From: JBBRCX01 sp038204465
Lineage (GTDB): Bacteria; Planctomycetota; Phycisphaerae; Tepidisphaerales; Tepidisphaeraceae
Length of the DNA: 10,068 bases
Direction: 5' to 3'
Assembly (NCBI GenBank): GCA_038204465.1
Contig: JBBRCX010000136.1
Coordinates: 1 to 10,068, forward strand
Below, in pieces: positions 1-5,852 of this stretch; within the stretch, counting starts at the first letter, position 1; the number at the start of each line of letters is the position of its first letter. The notes beneath the pieces are model-generated. The model ran no database searches and was not told where the DNA came from. It saw only the letters and a program-made list of their open reading frames with translations. The position numbers were made by a program, and so were the translations under genes.

Positions 1-1573
1 TCGCAGCCTCGATGCAGTGGGTCAGGAGATCGCGGATCAGCGCGATGTCGCTCGTGGATGCGACGCAGAGCGACACCGGATCGGTGCCGCCAACGAACAT
101 GTTCTCCGGCGACTGCGACGGCACGGTCACGAGCCACCCACGCGTGGGGTGGCGAACGAGATAGTCTTCGTAAAAGCTCGCGACTTCCATCAGGAAGGGA
201 TAGACGCGCTGATTCAGGAACGCCCGATCCAGCGTGAACTCGTAATGGCGCCAAAGGTGCTGCGCGAGCCAGGCCGCCGCCCCGGTCCACACGTCCCATC
301 CCCACGACTCGGGGGTCGCCCGGCCCCAAGGGTCGGTCTGAATCGGGTAGAACACGCCTCGACAGTTGTACAGCGCCCGAGCGGCCTCGCGACCGGATGG
401 CACGAACCGCTCGATATGGTCCCACAACGGCTCGAGGCACTCGCCCAGACCGAACGCGTCGGCGGCCCAATGATGCATCTGGATGTTGATGTCCTGGTGA
501 AGGTCGCATTCCCACGGCGGCTTCAGCTCCTCGTTCCACTTGCCCTGCAGATTCATCACCAGCCCGCCCGGACGGGAAGAGCTGATGATCAGGTAGCGGC
601 CGAAGTTGGCATAGAGGGCGAGGACTGCGGGGTCGGCAGCACCTTCGCGGAGCGTGGCAATACGAGTATCCGTTGCAGTCTGCGGCGAGTCATTGCCAAG
701 TTCGAGCTGGACCCGGCGATACATTCCCTGATGCGCGATCACGTGCTGTTGCAACAGGTCGTCGAACTGCCCCACCGCCGCGTCGAGTTGCTCCCGGCAT
801 TGTGCGAGGGGCTCGTTGTCGTCGTGATCGACCGCGATTGACAGCAATACTGTTGCCTCCCGCGCATGCAAGCGCAGCGCGACGACCGCGCCCTGGGCCG
901 GTGTAACGGTGCCATCGGTGATCACCCGCGCTTCGACCGCAAAGCGGACGCCTTCATGAAAGCGGCCTTCGAAGCCGAAGGTCTTCCCCGCGGCATATCC
1001 CGTTAAGCGACACTCAGCATCCTTGATGCGGTCCAGGCGAATGGTCGCTTCAAAGGGCTCATCGGCAAGCAGATGAACGACGATCACGGGCAGCGTCGAA
1101 TGAGCGAAGTAGGTGCGCCTGTAGCAATTGCTTCCTGCGATGTAGGAGACCGACGCGACGGCGCGATCCAGGTCGAGCTCGCGACGATAAGAACTGTGCG
1201 CTGCATGGTCCGTTTCGATGATCAGGTCGCCGGCGGGCTGGTACGGGTCGACGCGGTTCTGAATCCCTGACGTGCCGCCCAAGCCGGAGAGCTTCTCCGT
1301 CGCGAGCTGCCCCGCTTCGTAGACCTTTCCGGCGAAGAACAACTCGCGGATTCGGGGAAGATGCTGGTGGTGCTGCCCCACCGTGCGCTGACGCCAGTTG
1401 CCGCGCCACAGCCATTCGTGATTCAGGGCGACCCGATCGCTGGTGACGCCTCCGAGGACCATCCCCGCGAGCTTCCCGTTGCCGATCGGGTAGCCCTCCT
1501 TCCACTCCGAAGCTGCGGCCTCGTGCCACATCAATGAAGCCGGCCAACGTTCGCTCGTCTGTTCGCTGTTCAT
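1..1573 (-). CDS. GH95 family glycoside hydrolase (alpha-L-fucosidase/galactosidase), 3' end missing
   Basis: Reading the minus strand from the ATG at 1573 gives 524 uninterrupted codons that leave the window at position 1, so the C-terminal third is missing (GH95 enzymes are usually about 750-800 residues). GH95 hallmarks appear in order: the N-terminal EGYPIGNGKLAGMVLGG (residues about 26-42), LQGKWNEELKPPW (342-354), DINIQMHHW (361-369), a WGWDVWTGAAAWLAQHLW stretch, PSQSPEN (485-491) and a STSDIALIRDLL stretch. E490 in SPEN fits the family's general acid; N363 fits one of the catalytic-site Asn residues, while the paired position is Asp361. GH95 enzymes release terminal alpha-1,2-L-fucose or L-galactose by inversion. 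There is no signal peptide and the catalytic fold starts at once, so a cytoplasmic enzyme acting on imported oligosaccharides is inferred. In-frame ATGs at 1594 and 1600 exist, but GGAG at 1578-1581 favours 1573. The gene is divergent from pheA. Confidence 0.9.
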   Translation of the reverse strand, partial: MNSEQTSERWPASLMWHEAAASEWKEGYPIGNGKLAGMVLGGVTSDRVALNHEWLWRGNWRQRTVGQHHQHLPRIRELFFAGKVYEAGQLATEKLSGLGGTSGIQNRVDPYQPAGDLIIETDHAAHSSYRRELDLDRAVASVSYIAGSNCYRRTYFAHSTLPVIVVHLLADEPFEATIRLDRIKDAECRLTGYAAGKTFGFEGRFHEGVRFAVEARVITDGTVTPAQGAVVALRLHAREATVLLSIAVDHDDNEPLAQCREQLDAAVGQFDDLLQQHVIAHQGMYRRVQLELGNDSPQTATDTRIATLREGAADPAVLALYANFGRYLIISSSRPGGLVMNLQGKWNEELKPPWECDLHQDINIQMHHWAADAFGLGECLEPLWDHIERFVPSGREAARALYNCRGVFYPIQTDPWGRATPESWGWDVWTGAAAWLAQHLWRHYEFTLDRAFLNQRVYPFLMEVASFYEDYLVRHPTRGWLVTVPSQSPENMFVGGTDPVSLCVASTSDIALIRDLLTHCIEAA

Positions 1574-1619
1574 GCTGCTCCGATTCCAAACCATCGCCAT
1601 CCCGTGCGGCGGTGCGGGT

Positions 1620-1648
1620 TTGACCGCGCGCCGCCCGGCCGATACAAG
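1620..1648 (+). promoter_or_regulatory. candidate sigma70-type promoter of pheA
   Basis: TTGACC at 1620-1625 is followed after exactly 17 bases by TACAAG at 1643-1648 (5/6 and 4/6 matches to the consensus boxes). Transcription would start about 1654-1656, on or next to the GTG start of pheA. It lies in the 82-base divergent spacer between the GH95 gene and pheA. Called by eye only. Confidence 0.4.
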
Positions 1649-1655
1649 AGCCCTC

Positions 1656-2759
1656 GTGGCGGGAAACATACCATCCGATCCCGAGAATGCCTCGCTGGAA
1701 CCGTTGCGGCAGCAGATCGACTCGCTCGACGAGAGCATCGTCGAATTGCTCAACGCGCGGGCGCGGGTGGTCGTCGAAATCGGAAAGGTCAAGCAGCAGC
1801 AGAACTCGCCCATCTACGCGCCGGACCGGGAAAAGACGGTCCTGGAGAAGGTGCGGTGGCTGAACAAGGGACCTCTGCCCGACCGCTGCCTGGAGGCGGT
1901 GTATCGCGAGCTGATGAGCGGCTCTTTCGCGCTGGAGAAGCCGCTGCGCATCGGCTATCTCGGCCCGGCGGGGACTTTCTCACACGCCGCGGCAGTGACG
2001 AAATTCGGCAGCAGCGTCGATTACGTTCCGCTGGCGGACATTCCATCGGTTTTCGAGGAAGTGGTGCGCGGCCACGTCGATTACGGATTGGTGCCGGTGG
2101 AGAACAGCATTCATGGAGGGGTCGTCGACACGCTCGATGCATTCCTCGCCAGCTCGGCGAAGATCTGCGCCGAAGTGAAGGTGACGATCCATCACAATCT
2201 TCTGGCCAAGGAGCCCTGGGAGCGGATCAAGTCAGTCTATTCCAAGCCGGAAGTTTTCAGTCAGTGCCGGCATTGGCTTGCTGCGACGGCAAAGGACCGC
2301 GACGTGCAGCCCGCCGCCAGCACCAGCAAGGCCGCGGAGATGGCTGCGCAGCAGCCCGGAGTCGCGGCCATCGGCTCGACGCTCGCGGGCGAGCTATACG
2401 GGCTGCACGTGCTCTTCGAGAACATCGAAGACGATCCGGACAACGAGACGCGCTTCTTCGTGATCGGACGTGAAGTCGCGCGGCGCAGCGGCGACGACAA
2501 GACCGCGATCATGTTCACCACGGCGCACAAGCCTGGCGCGCTGGCGGAAGTGCTCGACGTGTTCAAGGAAAACGGGATCAATTTGACCGACATCGAGAAG
2601 CGGCCGAGCAAGAAGGTGAACTGGGAATACTACTTCTTCATCGACGCCGAGGGCCACGCGGATGACGCGAAGATGAAGGCGGCGATCGAGCAGGCGCGGC
2701 AGCATTGCCTGCAGCTGACGGTGCTGGGGAGTTATCCGCGGGCGACGGAAGTATTGTGA
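1656..2759 (+). CDS. pheA: bifunctional chorismate mutase/prephenate dehydratase (P-protein)
   Basis: A 367-residue cytoplasmic enzyme converting chorismate to prephenate and then phenylpyruvate in phenylalanine synthesis. Three domains are visible. An AroQ chorismate mutase (about 14-95) has R18, R35, K46, R58 and E59 in register with E. coli R11, R28, K39, R51 and E52. A prephenate dehydratase domain (about 97-272) has GYLGPAGTFSHAAA, VPVENSIHGGVVDTLD and the catalytic TRF at 265-267. An ACT domain (about 284-360) has the PGAL motif at 293-296 and EKRP at 314-317, where the family usually has ESRP for phenylalanine binding, so feedback inhibition by phenylalanine is expected. The length matches Pseudomonas-type P-proteins. 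I chose GTG 1656: the frame stays open up to an ATG at 1572, but those 28 extra residues show no homology and lie upstream of the best promoter. It is a single gene, divergent from GH95 and convergent with the glycosyltransferase operon. Confidence 0.95.
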   Translation: MAGNIPSDPENASLEPLRQQIDSLDESIVELLNARARVVVEIGKVKQQQNSPIYAPDREKTVLEKVRWLNKGPLPDRCLEAVYRELMSGSFALEKPLRIGYLGPAGTFSHAAAVTKFGSSVDYVPLADIPSVFEEVVRGHVDYGLVPVENSIHGGVVDTLDAFLASSAKICAEVKVTIHHNLLAKEPWERIKSVYSKPEVFSQCRHWLAATAKDRDVQPAASTSKAAEMAAQQPGVAAIGSTLAGELYGLHVLFENIEDDPDNETRFFVIGREVARRSGDDKTAIMFTTAHKPGALAEVLDVFKENGINLTDIEKRPSKKVNWEYYFFIDAEGHADDAKMKAAIEQARQHCLQLTVLGSYPRATEVL

Positions 2760-2795
2760 AGCCCGGACAGGTGAGAAGATGCCGCGATCGATCAG

Positions 2796-4268
2796 TCAGG
2801 GCGCTAAGGCGGTTATACAACCGTCTGCCCTTTCGTCGCTTAGCTGCGGCGCCGCGGCCGCAACGGCGCAGCAGAGTGCCCCGATTACGAAATAGTAGTA
2901 GTTGGCGAAGGCCTGTTTGTTAAACGCGATGAACAGCAGATAGATCAGTGCCAGCGCGGCTGCGAAGCCGGCTGGCGTACGCGGCGCTCGCCAGACGGCC
3001 AATACGATTCCGCAGCCCAGCGCAACAAACGCCAGGCGCATTGATGGAACGTGCCCGGCCGGCAGCGCGGAACCGTCGCGCGGCAGAGCGCCCCGCAGAT
3101 CCAGCATCCCGTTGAGGTAACTCAACGCATCGGTGCGATACGGGCTGATTTGCTGCACCAACGCGGTTGAGTGATAGAACGCCTGCAGATTCCACATCGC
3201 CAGCGGCGCGGCGACCACGAAGGCGAAGAGCAGCCCCCCGCACAGCAACCGAGCGGTGCAGCGCCAATCCGCTCGTGGACCGCACAACAACGGAACGGCC
3301 GGCAGCGCGAACAGCAGATACTGCTTCCCCGCCAGAAGCAGCCCGAGCGCAAGCGGCAACACACGAAGACGACGGAAGGCGCAGAAGACTGTGGCAGCGA
3401 GGAGCAGCACCAGCAGCGGCTCGGTCCAGCCTCGGGTCAGGATGAAGAATGATCGCGGCGTGAACAGGAATAGCGCCGACGCGAGCGCCGATGTTTGACC
3501 GGTCCGGGATAACGCCATCAACGCCGCGGCCAACGATGTTGCGATCAGCAATGCGTAGCGGTAGTCCCCCACCACTCGATACCCGGCCGTCGCAATGAAG
3601 AGGCTCAGCGGCATGTAAGGAAAGCCGAAGCGGAGCCTGCCATCCTGTGTCAAACCCGCCCCATATACCTGGCGCGCTCCGGGCAGGTCGCTGCGATAGA
3701 TGTCCGGGTAGGTCATCTCGTAAGGATTCCGGCCGCTCAAGAGCTCGCGAGCCCCTTCCTGCTGGAAAACGAAAACGTCAATGTGTGGATTCGGTGAGGC
3801 GTGAATCATGCTCGCGCCCATCACCAGGTAAGTCATGAGCAGGAGGAAGAAACCAGGGATCTGGAGTCGTTCATGTCCGAAGACGATCGTTGCGACGAAA
3901 ACTGCGCTGAGCAGAATGCCCATGCGAAAGCCGAAGAGTGAAACGCCGGCGCGAAGATCCACGCCGGGAGAGGACATGAATAGCGCCGCGAGCTCAAGCA
4001 TCAGCCCGGCGGCGAGCACCCAGCGCAAGGCGCGGCATTCCTGCCGGACCCGCCGCCTGCCCAATGGCACGAGCGTTCCCGCGAAACACAATGCCAACGC
4101 AATCGTGACGATGGCGATCGCGCCGCGCGTGTATTCGCCGTCCTTGATGTGGATCGCAAAGCCAAGACCGATCGCCGCCAGTGCGAGCAAGACCGGTTGA
4201 AGCGCCCGGCCCTCCACGGGCGGGGACGATGTCTGTTCGCGCCGAGCTTGTATCGTTGAAGGCGACAT
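2796..4268 (-). CDS. polytopic GT-C type (GT87/DUF2029-like) membrane glycosyltransferase
   Basis: A 490-residue integral membrane protein with about ten or more hydrophobic segments, for example near residues 24-42, 49-69, 81-98, 115-131, 137-154, 236-253, 285-298, 302-329, 340-358, 411-427, 433-449 and 456-474. Between the first group of helices and the rest lies a loop with D164 and LLSGRNPYEMTYP (177-189), followed by GFPYMPLSLF (215-224). A 'D...LL.G.NPY...P.' loop followed by 'YMP' is typical of GT-C glycosyltransferases that take sugars from polyprenyl-phosphate donors on the outer face of the membrane. The later WTEP (281-284) and GKQYLLFALP (314-323) also fit. It is the last gene of a three-gene operon, starting 12 bases after the methyltransferase stop, so it probably uses the donor made by the GT2 enzyme. 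ATG 4268 is preferred over the adjacent TTG 4271; no clear Shine-Dalgarno precedes either. Donor and acceptor are unknown, and D164 as catalytic is a guess. Confidence 0.72.
   Translation of the reverse strand: MSPSTIQARREQTSSPPVEGRALQPVLLALAAIGLGFAIHIKDGEYTRGAIAIVTIALALCFAGTLVPLGRRRVRQECRALRWVLAAGLMLELAALFMSSPGVDLRAGVSLFGFRMGILLSAVFVATIVFGHERLQIPGFFLLLMTYLVMGASMIHASPNPHIDVFVFQQEGARELLSGRNPYEMTYPDIYRSDLPGARQVYGAGLTQDGRLRFGFPYMPLSLFIATAGYRVVGDYRYALLIATSLAAALMALSRTGQTSALASALFLFTPRSFFILTRGWTEPLLVLLLAATVFCAFRRLRVLPLALGLLLAGKQYLLFALPAVPLLCGPRADWRCTARLLCGGLLFAFVVAAPLAMWNLQAFYHSTALVQQISPYRTDALSYLNGMLDLRGALPRDGSALPAGHVPSMRLAFVALGCGIVLAVWRAPRTPAGFAAALALIYLLFIAFNKQAFANYYYFVIGALCCAVAAAAPQLSDERADGCITALAP
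2807..2826 (+). terminator. possible hairpin terminator after pheA
   Basis: AGGCGGTT (2807-2814), loop ATAC, AACCGTCT (2819-2826) forms an 8-base-pair stem with one G-U pair. It begins 48 bases after the pheA stop and lies inside the 3' end of the convergent membrane glycosyltransferase gene. Only a weak T-rich stretch (CCCTTT) follows, so it may be a weak or factor-assisted terminator or chance. Only 36 bases separate the two convergent stop codons. Confidence 0.3.
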
Positions 4269-4280
4269 CAAATCGGTCGG

Positions 4281-4970
4281 CTAGGGTGGCGCCGCGGCGC
4301 GTGGAACGCGCTCTGCCAGCATCACCCATTGGTATCCAAAAAGGCGCGGCGCCAGCGTCACCGCCACTCGCTGCAGCCCGGCCAGTAGCCGGTACCCGAG
4401 CCGAGCCTGTGCGCCCGGCCAGAGTTCATCCAGCGGAAGCACGGTTGCCGAAGAGTGCAGCACCCGCAGCCCGGCTTCACACAGCATCTGCCGCGCGGTG
4501 TCCCGTGTGAAAAAATGCAGGTGGGTGCGATCCAGCACGCCGCGGTCCATTCTGGGGAAGTACCCGAAAAGCAGCATCAGCCGAACCGCCAGGTGCGCGA
4601 CATTGGGGACGGAGACGACAAAGAGGACATCGTCGGCCGCTGCGTCGTCCAGTCGGCGCAGGATCGCGACAGGGTCCACCGTGTGTTCCAGAACATCCCC
4701 GCAGACGATCAGCCGGTACGTCCGCGGCGTCAGCGGCGCCTGTTCCACCGCCGTGTCGAAAACTTCCCGGTAGAACGGACGCGCCTCGCGGGCCCATTGC
4801 GGGTCGCGCTCGACGGCGTCGATCGCCAGCCCGCTTCCCTGCGCGAGCCGGCCGAGGATTCCCTGCGCGGCGCCCACGTCGAGGATCGGCTGGCGACGAA
4901 GGCGCAGGACGTGCTGCAGGATTTGCTGATGACTACTCCTGGGATCGCGGTGCAATCGGTAATGGTGCAT
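4281..4970 (-). CDS. class I SAM-dependent methyltransferase (Methyltransf_23 type)
   Basis: A 229-residue soluble protein with a Rossmann methyltransferase fold. The SAM-binding motif I is ILDVGAAQGILG (29-40). E54 ends the second strand and would bind the ribose. GDVLEHTVDP (91-100) is the motif IV region, followed by VSVPNVAHLAVRLMLLFGYF (119-138), then DRTHLHFFT (147-155). This VPN...RTHLHFFT pattern is typical of methyltransferases in cell-surface polysaccharide and lipid-glycan clusters. The start at 4970 lies within the upstream GT2 gene (38-base overlap) and is supported by a strong GGAGG, so translation is probably coupled. It lies between a lipid-linked sugar synthase and a GT-C transferase, so a sugar, lipid-carrier or glycan-end methylation is inferred. 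The substrate cannot be read from the sequence. Confidence 0.88.
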   Translation of the reverse strand: MHHYRLHRDPRSSHQQILQHVLRLRRQPILDVGAAQGILGRLAQGSGLAIDAVERDPQWAREARPFYREVFDTAVEQAPLTPRTYRLIVCGDVLEHTVDPVAILRRLDDAAADDVLFVVSVPNVAHLAVRLMLLFGYFPRMDRGVLDRTHLHFFTRDTARQMLCEAGLRVLHSSATVLPLDELWPGAQARLGYRLLAGLQRVAVTLAPRLFGYQWVMLAERVPRAAAPP

Positions 4971-5703
4971 TCAGCCTCCAACGATCCAGCAGCGCATACT
5001 TGGTCGCTTCGATGAGGCAGTTCATCGCGTACGGAATCCCGTTCACGTAGCAGATCTCTTCCCCGTAATAAGTCGGGATCTGGACCTCGCTGATGCGATA
5101 GCCGCGCTTCAGGAACTCGAGAATGATCTGGGTATCAAAGTGCCAGTTGTGGGTCATGTGCGCCAGCGGAATGTTCCGCAGCGCATGGAGCGAGTAGGCG
5201 CGGTAGCCGGAGTGGAACTCACTGAGGCGGGTCCCGGCCAATCGGTTTTCGAGCCACGTGAGCACCTTGTTCCCGACGAACTTGTACATCGGCATGTTGC
5301 CCAGGAGGGCCGCTCCCTTCCTCAGCATGCGCGAGCCCATCACCATGTCTGCCTTCCCGGTTTCGAGCGGCGTAAGCAATTCCTGCATGACCTCCGGCGC
5401 GTATTGGCCGTCGCCGTGCAGGAGAACGACGATGTCCAGGCCGCGCTCGATGGCATACTCATAGCCCCTGCGCTGGTTGCCGCCGTACATCAGGTTCACG
5501 GGATTGCGGAAGAACGAGAGCCTGGTTCCGAAAGGCTGCTGGGTGAGGTCGTGTCCGACTTGATGCGTGCTGTCCTGGCTGGCGTCGTCGAAAACGAAAA
5601 CCTCCTCTATCTTGGCGATGATGTCCGGCGGGATGCGCTGCAGCACGCTGCGCAGCGTCGTCTGTGCGTTATAAGCGACCACCAGAACGCCGATCCTGGG
5701 CAT
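4933..5703 (-). CDS. family 2 glycosyltransferase, DPM1/polyprenyl-phosphate sugar synthase-like
   Basis: A 256-residue GT-A fold enzyme with no membrane segment. The N-terminal strand IGVLVVAYN (4-12) and VFDDASQDST (37-46) bind the nucleotide; HGDGQYAPE (96-104) holds the metal-binding D98 in the DGQ form common in DPM1-like bacterial enzymes rather than a strict DxD. MGSRML (122-127), FHSGYRAYS (163-171) and a WHFDTQIILEF stretch (187-197) are the usual acceptor-side motifs. Family members transfer a sugar, often mannose or glucose, from a nucleotide sugar to a polyprenyl phosphate at the cytoplasmic face. Lacking the C-terminal helices of some relatives, it would act as a peripheral membrane enzyme. 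It is the first gene of the minus-strand operon, and its partner is probably the GT-C protein two genes downstream. ATG 5703 has GGAG five bases upstream. Sugar identity is not determined. Confidence 0.88.
   Translation of the reverse strand: MPRIGVLVVAYNAQTTLRSVLQRIPPDIIAKIEEVFVFDDASQDSTHQVGHDLTQQPFGTRLSFFRNPVNLMYGGNQRRGYEYAIERGLDIVVLLHGDGQYAPEVMQELLTPLETGKADMVMGSRMLRKGAALLGNMPMYKFVGNKVLTWLENRLAGTRLSEFHSGYRAYSLHALRNIPLAHMTHNWHFDTQIILEFLKRGYRISEVQIPTYYGEEICYVNGIPYAMNCLIEATKYALLDRWRLNAPLPIAPRSQE
4975..4979 (-). promoter_or_regulatory. Shine-Dalgarno of the methyltransferase, inside the GT2 gene
   Basis: On the minus strand GGAGG stands four bases before ATG 4970, within the last codons of the GT2 reading frame. 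It is the strongest ribosome-binding site of the operon and fixes the methyltransferase start despite the 38-base overlap. Confidence 0.65.
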
Positions 5704-5708
5704 GCATT

Positions 5709-5730
5709 CTCCGCAAAATAAGCCGCGGAG
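5709..5730 (-). promoter_or_regulatory. hairpin covering the GT2 ribosome-binding site
   Basis: On the minus strand CTCCGC, a ten-base A/T-rich loop region and GCGGAG form a 6-base-pair stem. The GGAG Shine-Dalgarno of the GT2 gene lies in its 3' arm, so folding could hide the ribosome-binding site. Read on the plus strand the same stem is followed by TTTTT (5731-5735), which also looks like a small intrinsic terminator for plus-strand transcripts antisense to the operon. A second small hairpin, GCCG-AAAA-CGGC, lies at 5737-5748. Function of either is unproven. Confidence 0.3.
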
Positions 5731-5760
5731 TTTTTAGCCGAAAACGGCGGCGAAGGCGAT

Positions 5761-5789
5761 TTGTACCTCTGGTAGTGCGCCGCTACATT
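5761..5789 (+). promoter_or_regulatory. weak candidate promoter for the VWA gene
   Basis: TTGTAC (5761-5766), a 17-base spacer and TACATT (5784-5789) lie in the 149-base divergent spacer and point at the VWA gene, predicting a leader of about 55-60 bases. The -35 match is only 3/6 and the -10 4/6. Confidence 0.2.
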
Positions 5790-5852
5790 CGCGGCATCGC
5801 CTGTCGCAGGAAACAAGCGGCCGTGTGAATCGACTCGTATGCCCATTTCTCA

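Noticed and set aside
17..841. A 274-codon plus-strand open frame
   Set aside because: It lies wholly opposite the GH95 coding frame. Its Arg/His/Pro/Val-rich composition has no domain pattern, whereas the minus strand shows ordered GH95 motifs.
1059..1589. A 176-codon minus-strand open frame starting MESEQHEQ
   Set aside because: It is out of frame with the GH95 protein that covers the same DNA, and its sequence is Arg-rich noise.
1604..2473. A 289-codon plus-strand frame inside pheA
   Set aside because: It is a +1-type shadow of the P-protein gene, rich in Arg/Gly/Ala with no domain.
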